64,000 nt of DNA, taken from contig CALXUP010000003.1 in assembly GCA_944391715.1 (NCBI GenBank), positions 1-64,000 of the forward strand, written 5' to 3'. This document shows, one piece after another, positions 8,396 through 15,902 of the stretch (the stretch's first letter is position 1; each line of letters starts with the position of its first letter). Made by a program: the position numbers and the translations under genes. Origin of the DNA: an uncultured Alphaproteobacteria bacterium (GTDB lineage Bacteria > Pseudomonadota > Alphaproteobacteria > RF32 > CAG-239). The notes beneath the pieces were generated by a model. The model did not search any database and was not told where the DNA came from. It saw only the letters and a program-made list of their open reading frames with translations.

Positions 8396-9411
8396 GCTTT
8401 ATCCCGGAGATGAACGAGCTTTTGCTTTTTCTCTTTCATATACTCAAGCAGCCGCCGGCTTTTAATATAACGCAAATATCCTTCATAAGTCAGCAAAAGC
8501 ACGCCGGAAATAACCAGCGGGAAAAGATAATAAATAACCCGATAAGCCACCAGTGCGCCAAACAACAGCACCTGGTTATGCTCACCGGGGATAATATACA
8601 TAAACAAACCTTCAAACACGCCCAGCCCGCCGGGAACCTGGCTGAACACCCCCAAAACCTGTGCAATGATAAACACGCCGATAAAAACGTCAAACGGAAT
8701 CTGCACAAACGGAATCAGAGAAAAATATAGCACCAGCGAGGCCATCAGAATATCGGCCCCGCCGATAAAAACCTGCGCCAAAGCCATTTTTAAAGACGGT
8801 ATTTCAAAAGCCACGTCTTTAATCATAATCGACTTTTTATAGAACAGGCTCATCCCAAAATACAGTGCCAATCCGGCTGCTGAAACGATTGTAATAATCA
8901 GCGTCGTCATATGAGAAATGGAACCTTCGCCGAAAGCATGGTCAGGCGTCAGAAAATAGCCGAGAATAATCAAAAAGAAGCAGGCAACCAGATAGGTAAA
9001 ACCGGAAAAAGTCACCATTTTGACAATATCCGAGGCATGAAAACGCCAGCGCGTATACAAACGATACCGGATAGCCCCGCCGGAAACGACGGCATGTCCG
9101 GCATTATTGCTGACCGAAAAACCGATAAACCCGGCAAAAATCCATTTAAGCGGAGAAAGTTTGCGCCCGATATACCTGATTGCCAGAAAATCATAAGATG
9201 ACAAAGCAACATAGCCCAAAAAAGACGCTGCGGCCGCCATCAGCAGATTCTTTCCCGGAATACTGAGAACGGCATTTTGAATATCGGCAAAATCATACTT
9301 TGACAACTGATGATACAGCATATATGCCGCCAGCCCGAAAAAAAACAAACCGGACCAAGATACAATTTTTTTTATCAGTCTTTTGGCTTTTACCGACATC
9401 AGCATTCTCAT
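8392..9411 (-). CDS. Lysylphosphatidylglycerol synthase-type flippase domain protein (UPF0104/MprF-N-like)
   Basis: 339 residues with about eight hydrophobic segments, matching the polytopic lysylphosphatidylglycerol synthase transmembrane-like family. Recognisable points are SNNAGHAVVSGGAIRYRLYTRW (around residues 107-128) and QVPGGLGVFEGLF (around 255-267), which match the conserved SNxxG..sGgaiRyrly and vPGGlGvfE motifs. The C-terminal catalytic domain of MprF is absent, so this is the membrane part alone. Members are thought to move lipids or glycolipids; the substrate is unknown. ATGs at 9411, 9405 and 9399 compete for the start. Confidence 0.8.
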   Translation of the reverse strand: MRMLMSVKAKRLIKKIVSWSGLFFFGLAAYMLYHQLSKYDFADIQNAVLSIPGKNLLMAAAASFLGYVALSSYDFLAIRYIGRKLSPLKWIFAGFIGFSVSNNAGHAVVSGGAIRYRLYTRWRFHASDIVKMVTFSGFTYLVACFFLIILGYFLTPDHAFGEGSISHMTTLIITIVSAAGLALYFGMSLFYKKSIMIKDVAFEIPSLKMALAQVFIGGADILMASLVLYFSLIPFVQIPFDVFIGVFIIAQVLGVFSQVPGGLGVFEGLFMYIIPGEHNQVLLFGALVAYRVIYYLFPLVISGVLLLTYEGYLRYIKSRRLLEYMKEKKQKLVHLRDKA

Positions 9412-9573
9412 CTTTCAAAAAAAAATCCGTTATTTTGCATTATAATATATGAATAAATAAATTAAATTACAATTAAATTCGCAAATTCTGGGATATTATT
9501 AAATGTAAACTGAGCAAAAACAATTTTCTGTTGACAACAACGGAAAGGACGTATATAAACACAAACAGTCAAA

Positions 9574-9649
9574 GCCGACATAGCTCAGTTGGTAGAGCTA
9601 CTGATTTGTAATCAGTGGGTCCGCGGTTCGAGTCCGTGTGTCGGCACCA
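9574..9649 (+). tRNA. tRNA-Thr (anticodon TGT)
   Basis: 76 nt with encoded CCA. The acceptor GCCGACA pairs with TGTCGGC; the D-arm is GCTCAGTTGGTAGAGC; the anticodon stem-loop ACTGA-TTTGTAA-TCAGT puts TGT in the anticodon; the T-arm is GCGGTTCGAGTCCGT. A degraded copy of the 3' half lies at 10376-10417, which suggests past integration here. Confidence 0.97.
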
Positions 9650-9655
9650 GTTTCC

Positions 9656-9685
9656 AAGCCCTTGAAATTCAAGGGCTTTTTCTTT
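9656..9685 (+). terminator. Terminator after tRNA-Thr
   Basis: AAGCCCTTG and CAAGGGCTT around a 4-5 nt loop, followed by TTTTTC. Confidence 0.85.
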
Positions 9686-9844
9686 TATTTAGCCTATTAA
9701 ATTCAACTCAAAAATAGCGTTTTTATCCCCTTTTTATGGCTCAAGCTACCACCGAGCTACCACCAACCCAAAATTATCATTAAAATTCAATATATTAGAC
9801 ACTGAATATTTTACGCAATTTTTATTTGCGCTGGGATTTTTTTA
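9686..9844. other. AT-rich non-coding start of the island
   Basis: No open frame, tRNA or clear hairpin is visible here. The text GCTACCACCGAGCTACCACC (around 9748-9767) is a short direct repeat of GCTACCACC. No integrase remnant can be recognised. Confidence 0.4.
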
Positions 9845-9872
9845 TTGACAATTTAGATAAAATAGATAATGT
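9845..9872 (+). promoter_or_regulatory. Sigma70-type promoter, island family member 1
   Basis: TTGACA (9845-9850), 16-bp spacer ATTTAGATAAAATAGA, TAATGT (9867-9872). The first 15 bases match the promoter at 11468 exactly. Confidence 0.6.
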
Positions 9873-9949
9873 GAAAGCGAATAACTATAATTTTGTTTAA
9901 TCACGAGGATCCGGTCAAATAAGCCTCATTAAATATTCCGGCATAATTT

Positions 9950-10327
9950 ATGAAAAAATTTATTATTATCTCACAGATTTTTATCTTGTTTTTCTGCGGC
10001 AACAGTATAGCTCAGTCTAACAACCAAGTAAAAAAAGTAACCATTATCCGTTTGATTTTTGATGATGAGGAGACAACTACAGCTGCTCGAGGATCTTTAT
10101 CGCCACAATTTAAAAATAATGGCGGTAGTGTTGCCGGAGCTCATAGTGGTTCTTATACCGGTTCAGAAACCAAAAAGAATAAAGTTGCTTATGTAACTTT
10201 TTCTGACAATGTTACAAAGCGTTATGATGTGCGACAATACCCTGAATGGCGCACAGTAGAAAAAGGTGATTTGGTTGAAAAAAATTATGGAAGCTATGTC
10301 CCTCTACACAGAAAAGCAACAAAATAA
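9950..10327 (+). CDS. Small secreted protein of unknown function
   Basis: 125 residues. A hydrophobic Sec signal (MKKFIIISQIFILFFCGNSIAQ) is followed by a basic, Ser/Gly/Asn-rich mature part with KVTIIRLIFDDEETTTAARG and KVAYVTFSDNVTKRYDV. No known domain is recognised. No SD precedes the ATG. The leader from the promoter at 9845 is about 70 nt. The gene lies between the real tRNA-Thr and its broken 3' copy, so it may have arrived with that integration event. Confidence 0.6.
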   Translation: MKKFIIISQIFILFFCGNSIAQSNNQVKKVTIIRLIFDDEETTTAARGSLSPQFKNNGGSVAGAHSGSYTGSETKKNKVAYVTFSDNVTKRYDVRQYPEWRTVEKGDLVEKNYGSYVPLHRKATK

Positions 10328-10372
10328 TATTTATCACATTGATTTATAAGGAGAATATTTTAACGGTATAGC

Positions 10373-10417
10373 CGTTTTGTAATCTGTGTCCGCGGTTCGC
10401 CCCGTGTGTCGGCACCA
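10373..10417 (+). pseudogene. Degraded 3' half of tRNA-Thr (possible attachment-site copy)
   Basis: TTTGTAATC, then GTCCGCGGTTCG and CCGTGTGTCGGCACCA repeat the anticodon loop, T-arm and acceptor 3' side of the tRNA-Thr at 9574-9649. The 5' half is missing, several bases between the blocks are lost, and the anticodon stem cannot form. A 3' tRNA half at a distance is what tRNA-targeting integrases leave behind. Confidence 0.75.
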
Positions 10418-10421
10418 TCAT

Positions 10422-10454
10422 AAAAAAAGCCTCCAATCGCGGAGGCTTTTTTTT
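10422..10454. terminator. Bidirectional terminator
   Basis: AAAAAAGCCTC and GGAGGCTTTTTTTT around CAATCGC. It serves the plus-strand unit and the converging minus-strand gene at 10470. Confidence 0.8.
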
Positions 10455-10469
10455 ATAATTGAATACATC

Positions 10470-11357
10470 CTAGTTTTTAGATAGCTTTTTCCAATAAATA
10501 CTCGTATTTGTTTTCATATTATCAAAAACAAGAGCATTGTCTTGCTGCATAGATAGCATAATTTTTTTAATAAAATCATCACATTCGGGCGAATTCACCA
10601 TTAGGCTTTGAGACGGCAAATTGATAAAATCTTCACTTTGCAACACTTTGTCCATAACAAGCAACACATCTTGATTGCAACCAAAATCATGTCCCCAATA
10701 GTGAGCACTACATAAAATGCGTTCAAACAAACCGGAAGACAAAGTCAAAAAAGGACAAAAACCTAATACTGAAAAAGCTCTTTTGTTTCTCCAAAACTCT
10801 ATCGACCAATTTTCTGTTTTTTGCAACAATGCCTTTACAGATAAATCAAAATCATTTTTAATTTCGGCAATTTCATCTTGAGAAAACATAAGCTCAATCA
10901 ATTCATCTTTATTCCAATCACAATTTTGAGGGAGTCCAAAACTTAAGCGAATAGATAAATCGTCATCAGCCGTTAAAGGTTTTATTCTGCGACACCAACC
11001 ATCATTTGTACGAACAAAAGATAAAAGCGGAGCATGAGCCAAATCCAAAGACAAAAGCCAACGTGCATAATAATTTAATCCAGTCTTTACGTCTATAAAC
11101 CATTGCGGAAAATAAGTTAATATGCTTCGAGAGCATTCTTTATTTATTTCAAAATGGTTCATTAAAACAACATACATAAATAAGTGGAATGACGAAATAG
11201 ACGATAAGCAAAATAACTGCCCTGTCATTTGCATTTTATTATTTTTCTCAATTTGACTAAATAGGCTTTTAAGAAAATATTCAAACAAAATAGCCTGTCT
11301 TGGATATCTGTGTGTTTTACAGTAACCTAAAAACTTTTCTTTTTCTTTCTGTTTCAT
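10470..11357 (-). CDS. Hypothetical protein of the AT-rich island
   Basis: 295 residues, no signal peptide, soluble by composition apart from one hydrophobic stretch (CLSSISSFHLFMYVVLM, around residues 50-66). Notable parts are the WFIDVKTGLNYYARWLLSLDLAHAPLLSF segment and a late ENWSIEFWRNKRAFSVLGFCPFL segment. No motif is recognised. The start has an AT-rich leader without SD, like its neighbours. It is divergent from the gene at 11539. Confidence 0.6.
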   Translation of the reverse strand: MKQKEKEKFLGYCKTHRYPRQAILFEYFLKSLFSQIEKNNKMQMTGQLFCLSSISSFHLFMYVVLMNHFEINKECSRSILTYFPQWFIDVKTGLNYYARWLLSLDLAHAPLLSFVRTNDGWCRRIKPLTADDDLSIRLSFGLPQNCDWNKDELIELMFSQDEIAEIKNDFDLSVKALLQKTENWSIEFWRNKRAFSVLGFCPFLTLSSGLFERILCSAHYWGHDFGCNQDVLLVMDKVLQSEDFINLPSQSLMVNSPECDDFIKKIMLSMQQDNALVFDNMKTNTSIYWKKLSKN

Positions 11358-11467
11358 AATTTACAATAATTTAGTTAATAAGAATAAATATCAAAGTGAT
11401 AATAGCAAACGCCCACACATTTTCAAGCAAAAAAAACTCTTTAAGTATAACTAATTTGCAATTCACA

Positions 11468-11495
11468 TTGACAATTTAGATAAAAGAACTAGTAT
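11468..11495 (+). promoter_or_regulatory. Sigma70-type promoter, island family member 2
   Basis: TTGACA (11468-11473), 16-bp spacer, TAGTAT (11490-11495). The possible ATG at 11494 lies inside this -10 box, which rules it out as the translation start and supports ATG 11539. Confidence 0.65.
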
Positions 11496-11538
11496 GGAAG
11501 TAATTAATTATCATTATGTCAAATTAAAAAATTTTATT

Positions 11539-12291
11539 ATGGATTTAAAATTTATTACGTGTTCTGGTGCTAATGAATACACTAATGCAGATGCTTTATT
11601 CGCTTTATATGCGCAGTTTTCTTGTGTCGAATTTGGAATTCAGGTTTCTGGTAAAAAATGTAGTGAAAATTCACCTCGTTTGGCATGGTTGAGAAATTTG
11701 CATAAAAAAATTTTGGAACATCGTGTCAATCTACCTTTGGCTTTGCATCTCAATCAGGATTGGGTGTGCGGTTTTTATCAGGATGATATTTCTCCGGAAT
11801 TGCATGAACTGTTATCTTATAGTAATTCTTCCGGCGAACCTCTGTTTCAACGAGTGCAACTCAATTTCAAAATTGGGCGAGAAATTGCGCCTCAGATTGA
11901 TATGCTTGAAAAACAAATGATGAAATTCCCACAAGTACGCTTTATTCTTTCTTACAACGCGTCTAATGCCGAGGTGATTACGGAATTGTATCAGCGTCAC
12001 AATGTTGTGTTTGATTGTTTGTTTGATGAGTCTTTTGGGGAAGGCATTTTACCTGAAAAACGCCATGCTCCGGTTTTTCCCGATGTTATTCAAGGATATG
12101 CCGGAGGTCTTTCTCCTGAAAATGTATCTCAGGAGTTGAGCAAAATTGCTCTTGTCCAACCCATGTCAGCTTCTGTATTTATTGATGCGGAAGGAAAGTT
12201 GAAAGGTGAAGACAGGCATTTTTCATATTTAAAAGCGCATGATTTTGTTGCCAATGCATTATTATGGCAAAAAAACAATTTGAGAGTTTAA
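11539..12291 (+). CDS. TIM-barrel protein, phosphoribosylanthranilate isomerase-like
   Basis: 250 residues from ATG 11539 (MDLKFITCSGANEYTN). Alternating strands and helices end in GYAGGLSPENVSQELSKI and SVFIDAEGKLKGEDRHFSYLKAHDFVANAL. These resemble the last strands of a TIM barrel of the TrpF type, where GGL.PeNV binds phosphate. No other trp gene is nearby, so tryptophan synthesis is unlikely; a sugar-phosphate role is a guess. The leader is AT-rich, lacks an SD and belongs to the cassette repeated at 12384 and 13213. A three-codon frame ATG-TCA-AAT-TAA (11517-11528) stands where the paralogous leaders have an open frame. Confidence 0.5.
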   Translation: MDLKFITCSGANEYTNADALFALYAQFSCVEFGIQVSGKKCSENSPRLAWLRNLHKKILEHRVNLPLALHLNQDWVCGFYQDDISPELHELLSYSNSSGEPLFQRVQLNFKIGREIAPQIDMLEKQMMKFPQVRFILSYNASNAEVITELYQRHNVVFDCLFDESFGEGILPEKRHAPVFPDVIQGYAGGLSPENVSQELSKIALVQPMSASVFIDAEGKLKGEDRHFSYLKAHDFVANALLWQKNNLRV

Positions 12292-12323
12292 TTAAAAAAT
12301 TTCCTATTATTTTTAACATTGTT

Positions 12324-12360
12324 AAAAATCCGGTTGGCTTGTTGCCTCCGGATTTTTTTT
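12324..12360 (+). terminator. Terminator after the TIM-barrel gene
   Basis: AAATCCGG ... CCGGATTT followed by a T-run; duplicated at 13155-13189. Confidence 0.8.
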
Positions 12361-12361
12361 A

Positions 12362-12389
12362 TTGATATTTTTGAAAAAAGAATTAGTAT
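12362..12389 (+). promoter_or_regulatory. Sigma70-type promoter, island family member 3
   Basis: TTGATA (12362-12367), 16-bp spacer, TAGTAT (12384-12389), identical to the promoter at 13191. Confidence 0.65.
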
Positions 12390-12433
12390 AAGTGTAATTA
12401 ATTATTTTTATGTCAAATTTAAAAATTTTTATT

Positions 12434-13141
12434 ATGGAAAGAATAGATTTTATAAAAGAGGCTATCTTTTTGTCTGGAATGTCATCAGAAGACGTTATTC
12501 GCGAACTCGCACAGGATGTGTCCAAAGAGTTTTTACAAAACTTAGCAGAATCTCACCAGAACGAAAATCCTATGGAATTACTTACAACAGAAACTAGAGA
12601 AGTTGAAGTCGGTATGTTCTATTACAACAAAGACAAGACTTTTTCTAAAGAACTAATTAAAGGGAAACACCCCTCTGGCGTAGTCTGTTATGTCGATAAA
12701 ACGGGACACCATGGACTGATTCTTGCATTACGCGAAAAACGATTGCCTTGGTCAAGTGAAAAATTGTGGATTGATAATATGCCAGAAGGATTGAGCGGTA
12801 AGGAAAATACCAGCTTGATAATTAAGGCATCTCAAACACAGCGCAAAAAAGCCGAAGCCGCCGAGTATTGTGCTAATTATGCCTATGATGGCATTAAGGC
12901 TGGAGAGGCATTTTTACCAAGTAAAGAAGAGCTAGAAAAGAGCTGCCCAAATAAATTTGCTATTAAAAATTCTTTAAAACAAATTAAAAAAGCTCAACAA
13001 CTTGGAGAAGGTTTTTATTGGTCTTCTTCCCCAAACACAACAGCTGACAATCACGTTTGGCAACAGAGCTTTGATGATGGTAGAATTTTCTACTTTACTA
13101 ATTTTACTTGCGATTTTGTTCGTCCGATGTTGGCTTTTTAA
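12434..13141 (+). CDS. DUF1566/Lcl-like domain protein
   Basis: 235 residues from ATG 12434 (MERIDFIKEAIFLSGMS). An upstream in-frame ATG at 12410 is not preserved as a frame in the related leader at 11517. A helical N-terminal part of about 50 residues leads into VGMFYYNKDKTFSKEL and SGVVCYVDKTGHHGLILAL. The C-terminal domain shows FLPSKEEL, FYWSSS, VWQQSFDDGRIFY and FVRPMLAF. This WSSS ... F..G ... VRpv.aF pattern is the DUF1566 (Lcl C-terminal) signature found in many gut bacteria and phages, often in surface or carbohydrate-binding contexts. No signal peptide is seen. The molecular role is unknown. Confidence 0.7.
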   Translation: MERIDFIKEAIFLSGMSSEDVIRELAQDVSKEFLQNLAESHQNENPMELLTTETREVEVGMFYYNKDKTFSKELIKGKHPSGVVCYVDKTGHHGLILALREKRLPWSSEKLWIDNMPEGLSGKENTSLIIKASQTQRKKAEAAEYCANYAYDGIKAGEAFLPSKEELEKSCPNKFAIKNSLKQIKKAQQLGEGFYWSSSPNTTADNHVWQQSFDDGRIFYFTNFTCDFVRPMLAF

Positions 13142-13154
13142 TTTTAGTATTGTT

Positions 13155-13189
13155 AAAAATCCGGTTGGCTTATTGCCTCCGGATTTTTT
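13155..13189 (+). terminator. Terminator after the DUF1566-like gene
   Basis: AAATCCGG ... CCGGATTT then TTTT. Confidence 0.8.
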
Positions 13190-13190
13190 A

Positions 13191-13218
13191 TTGATATTTT
13201 TGAAAAAAGAATTAGTAT
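13191..13218 (+). promoter_or_regulatory. Sigma70-type promoter, island family member 4
   Basis: TTGATA (13191-13196), 16-bp spacer, TAGTAT (13213-13218). Confidence 0.65.
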
Positions 13219-13262
13219 AAGTGTAATTAATTATTTTTATGTCAAATTTAAAAATTTTTATT

Positions 13263-13652
13263 ATGGAAAGAATAGATTTTATAAAAGAGGCTGTCTTTTT
13301 ATCCGGATTGTCTATTGAAGAAGTCATACAGGCTTTTGCATCAGATGTTTCAATCGAATTTTTGCAGGAGCTGGTTCAATCTCAAAAAGAGAAATTAGCA
13401 ACATATCAACAAACAACTGCTCTATCAGAATCAGAAAGACTTGTCGAAAGCCCTCAAGTTTTAGATGATAAAACAGAAAAACAATATGAACTGTTTACTG
13501 CAGAGAGCGGAAAAGTTCAAATTGGAATGTTTTATTACAATGAAGACAAGACTTTTTCCAGAGAATTAATTGATGGCAAACAAGTTTCCGGTGTGGTTGG
13601 TTATGTTGATGAAAGCAAAAAGCATGGATTAATTATAACCCTATGCTCTTAA
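13263..13652 (+). pseudogene. Truncated paralogue of the DUF1566-like gene
   Basis: 129 residues from ATG 13263. It shares MERIDFIKEA(V)FLSG and the middle part (IGMFYYNEDKTFSREL, SGVVGYVD, KHGLIITL) with the preceding gene, then stops at LCS. The whole WSSS/FVRP domain is missing, and I find no continuation of it in other frames downstream. It carries an extra 25-residue insert rich in Gln and Glu. It may still be translated as a short protein, but it looks like a decaying duplicate. Confidence 0.65.
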
Positions 13653-13841
13653 TCCAGCTTATGGGAGTTACAGATAGATTGACTTTTTATTTATTAAATA
13701 AATTTGAGGAGAAGTATGGATAATGAAGATATAACAAGATGAAAAAAGTAATAATTTTATCAAAAATTACTAGACTTAAATTAATTTTGTGGTAGAATGA
13801 AGCGAAAATTTTTATTATTAACCATTAAACAATTTACAATT

Positions 13842-14504
13842 ATGAACGAGGATAGATTTTCTCCAAGCAATGAATTGCTTGACCGTCAAGACATTGATTT
13901 ACTATGGGCAAACTTTGAAAGCGGAAAAAATGTTGAAGATAGCATTCGTCAGTATTTTTTTGCAATCTGTCAGGCCAATGACTTGATAGAAAAGTATTTG
14001 GATTTTTATTCAAACAAACCTGAATATCCGCTACGCTTGCGTTTTTGGAAGGATATGAGTGCTCGTATTAATACACTTAAGAGTCCTTCTCTAATCGAAA
14101 AATTCCAACAGGAATACGCTAATAAAAATAACTATCGTACCCGTGCTATCATGGTCAAATTGTGTGATAGTCTTAGTTTGCGTAGCGAATTGCCAAAAGA
14201 CTTCTTTTATATCTTAAATCATAAGGAAGACCAATTTATCAGTGAAATTAAAGTTTTCCTGAGAATGATAAAAGATAAGAAGAATCACGCAGATGCTTTT
14301 AATAATATTGTACCGCAAGAACATCGTGATTTTATGTTTCGATACAATTTTTACAAAGAGCAAAATGGAGAATACAAACTTACCGAACAAGGAGTTAAAG
14401 CTCTTTGCGCCCCTTATACCAATGAAGCCCTTGAAGAATATAATTTAGTGGCGTTTATGGAAGCCCTAAATACACCAGCCAAAGGTCCTAAAATGGTAAT
14501 ATAA
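13842..14504 (+). CDS. Hypothetical protein of the AT-rich island
   Basis: 220 residues from ATG 13842 (MNEDRFSPSNELLDRQDID). An ATG at 13797 lies next to a probable extended -10 (TGGTAGAAT, around 13790-13798) and is too close to the transcription start. The protein is mostly helical and charged, without signal or membrane segments; landmarks are IRQYFFAICQANDLIEKYLDFYSNKPEYPLRL (residues 40-75) and YKLTEQGVKALCAPYTNEALEEYNL near the end. The family is not recognised. No SD is present. A terminator follows at once. Confidence 0.6.
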   Translation: MNEDRFSPSNELLDRQDIDLLWANFESGKNVEDSIRQYFFAICQANDLIEKYLDFYSNKPEYPLRLRFWKDMSARINTLKSPSLIEKFQQEYANKNNYRTRAIMVKLCDSLSLRSELPKDFFYILNHKEDQFISEIKVFLRMIKDKKNHADAFNNIVPQEHRDFMFRYNFYKEQNGEYKLTEQGVKALCAPYTNEALEEYNLVAFMEALNTPAKGPKMVI

Positions 14505-14520
14505 ATCAATCTCTTTTATG

Positions 14521-14546
14521 AAAAGGTGTCTTTTTGACACCTTTTT
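14521..14546 (+). terminator. Terminator
   Basis: AAAAGGTGTC and GACACCTTTTT around a TTTTT loop. Confidence 0.85.
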
Positions 14547-14627
14547 GTATTTTAAAAGCTTAAAAATAAAGTAAAATACATAACCAATAATATCACAACA
14601 TCAAAATATTTATTACACAGACAAATT

Positions 14628-14654
14628 AAAGAGCCTTTGAAAGGCTCTTTTTTT
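14628..14654 (+). terminator. Second terminator in the same gap
   Basis: AAAGAGCCT and AGGCTCTTT, then a T-run. It stands just before the gene remnant at 14686, so an upstream transcription unit has probably been lost. Confidence 0.75.
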
Positions 14655-14685
14655 ATGGAGGAAATATGACAATAAATTTTCCTAA

Positions 14686-15060
14686 AACATTACCATATCC
14701 AACAGTTCAAGGTTATCTATTTATTGGGCAACAGAACTTGACGGAGATTGGAAAAAGCATCCATTATCTCCTGTTTATACAAAACAAAAGTCTCATTCTC
14801 GACCAGGTGGTAGAATTTTTGATTATCAAGGTGAACTTTTTAGATTCTTTCAAAACTGTGAGAATATATATGGAGAATATCTTGGAGTTGCAAAAATCAT
14901 TAAATTATCTCCCACAGAATTTGAAGAAAACATTATTACTGAACATTTGCTCGGACCTACTGGGTGTAACTGGAATAAAGAACGAATGCATCATGCTGAT
15001 TGTCATAAAGTTTCAGAAAATATGATTGTTGCTTGTGTGGATGGTTTTTCTAGAAAGTAG
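14686..15060 (+). pseudogene. Remnant of a GINT1-like N-terminal-domain (glycosyltransferase-associated) gene
   Basis: In the frame ending at TAG 15058-15060 the text reads sensibly for about 110 residues: IYWATELDGDWKKHPLSPVY, SRPGGRIFDYQGELFRF, YGEYLGVAKIIKLSPTEFEE and HHADCHKVSENMIVACVDGF. The pattern L.G.W..HP.SPV ... RPgGr.f...g.l.R..Q.....YG matches, as I remember it, the beta-propeller-like domain of glucosamine inositolphosphorylceramide transferase 1-like proteins. No start codon or N-terminal half exists in this frame; TAA stops it at 14683. The ATG with a good SD at 14666 is in another frame and gives an implausible protein. The most likely story is a 5'-truncated, frameshifted gene. 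Confidence 0.55.
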
Positions 15061-15065
15061 TGGCG

Positions 15066-15635
15066 ATGGAACAGTATATTAAGTTAGTACGAGAGAAATT
15101 AGAAAAAATATTAAAACACTGTAATGTTCACCATGAAAAATTAGTTCTGGTGGGCTCTGTTGCGGTCGGCATTCATATTGATACTAGCGATATAGATTTT
15201 GTAACAGCGATAGATGACGATTCAAGAGTTCAGGTTAAAGAAAAGCTCGAGAAGTATTTAGAGTTTAGAGGGGAGAGAATCGCTCGTAAAACATCTACCA
15301 GATACTTGTTTTGTATGAAGTATAATGGTTATCATATTGATTTAAATGTAATGACTAAAACTGATTATGATGCAATTATACAGGGGATGTATACAATGAA
15401 AAAAAAATTATCTCCTCAAAAAAAGAAAGAAATTATCTCTCATAAGAAAGAATTAAAAGAAATGAATAAAATTAATGAATACGAATTATATAAAAATAGT
15501 TTTTATCAAATATATTGTCCCGATTTCATATGGATTGCTGATGATGAAATCATAAAAAATATAGCAAAGCAATTTATTGAAGCCCATAAAGAGTTGCCTA
15601 TGTGGTTACAAAATAAATTATCCGCAGAAATATAA
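15066..15635 (+). CDS. Nucleotidyltransferase-fold protein (pol-beta superfamily)
   Basis: 189 residues from ATG 15066; a GTG at 15060 is an alternative start. The nucleotidyltransferase signature is clear near the N-terminus: LVLVGSVAVGIHIDTSDIDFV (residues 26-46; G-S followed by D-x-D) and a third acidic position in YHIDLNVM (around 94-101). The C-terminal half is helical and Lys-rich. Such minimal domains occur in MNT-type antitoxins, in antibiotic or sugar nucleotidylation and in phage genomes. No HEPN partner is seen beside it. It sits between a broken gene and tRNA-Asp. Confidence 0.65.
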   Translation: MEQYIKLVREKLEKILKHCNVHHEKLVLVGSVAVGIHIDTSDIDFVTAIDDDSRVQVKEKLEKYLEFRGERIARKTSTRYLFCMKYNGYHIDLNVMTKTDYDAIIQGMYTMKKKLSPQKKKEIISHKKELKEMNKINEYELYKNSFYQIYCPDFIWIADDEIIKNIAKQFIEAHKELPMWLQNKLSAEI

Positions 15636-15683
15636 TTTTTCTTGCATTGTAGAAAAATAGATAATATCATTAATTTAATTGCT

Positions 15684-15760
15684 GGGGGTGTAGTTCAGTT
15701 GGTTAGAACGCTGCCCTGTCACGGCAGAGGTCGCGAGTTCGAGCCTCGTCGCTCCCGCCA
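15684..15760 (+). tRNA. tRNA-Asp (anticodon GTC), island copy
   Basis: 77 nt with encoded CCA. The acceptor GGGGGTG pairs with CGCTCCC (two G-U pairs); the D-arm is GTTCAGTTGGTTAGAAC; the anticodon arm CTGCC-CTGTCAC-GGCAG gives GTC; the T-arm is GCGAGTTCGAGCCTCGT. The discriminator base is G73. It stands about 220 bp upstream of a T-box leader and a second AspRS gene, in the AT-rich island. Confidence 0.95.
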
Positions 15761-15763
15761 ATA

Positions 15764-15902
15764 GATATCCCCCAGTAAACTGGGGGTGCTAATCGGCTAC
15801 AAACCTTACGGTTTGACCACGCTCGTTGGCGTGGAACGGTGTCTAACGACACCTTTACATTCAGCCCCCGATAAATCGGGGGTTTTCTGTAAGGAATGTA
15901 AT
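15764..15902 (+). ncRNA. Array of five small hairpins after tRNA-Asp (unassigned structured RNA or insertion-sequence end)
   Basis: Hairpins follow each other closely: ATCCCCCAGT/ACTGGGGG; AAACC/GGTTT around TTAC; CCACG/CGTGG around CTCGTTGG; GGTGTC/GACACC around TAAC; CCCCCGAT/ATCGGGGG. The last sits inside a wider inverted repeat TTACATTC/GAATGTAA. This stretch is GC-richer than its surroundings. The first hairpin could end the tRNA transcript. The rest resembles the hairpin-rich right end of IS200/IS605-type elements (with their guide-RNA scaffold), but no transposase or tnpB remnant is present. The identity is uncertain. Confidence 0.4.

Larger units (their letters stand above)
12320..12479 (+). 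repeat. Terminator-promoter-leader cassette, direct repeat copy 1
   Basis: About 157 bp nearly identical to 13150-13307. It covers a terminator, the TTGATA-16-TAGTAT promoter, a conserved leader and the first 15 or so codons of the following gene. Confidence 0.85.
13150..13307 (+). repeat. Terminator-promoter-leader cassette, direct repeat copy 2
   Basis: Second copy of 12320-12479, differing at a few bases only. The coding parts after it diverge much more, so the regulatory part has been conserved or converted. Confidence 0.85.

Noticed and set aside
9748-9767. GCTACCACC direct repeat as a possible attachment core
   Set aside because: Too short and not found at the other edge of the island; the tRNA-Thr 3' copy is a better candidate.
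11494-11538. Longer start for the TIM-barrel protein at ATG 11494
   Set aside because: This ATG overlaps the -10 box TAGTAT (11490-11495), so it would not be in the mRNA.
14666-15025. Frame with an excellent SD (GGAGG) and ATG at 14666
   Set aside because: The product has no protein-like motif, while another frame over the same DNA clearly matches a known domain pattern. The SD and ATG are probably remnants of the broken gene or chance.
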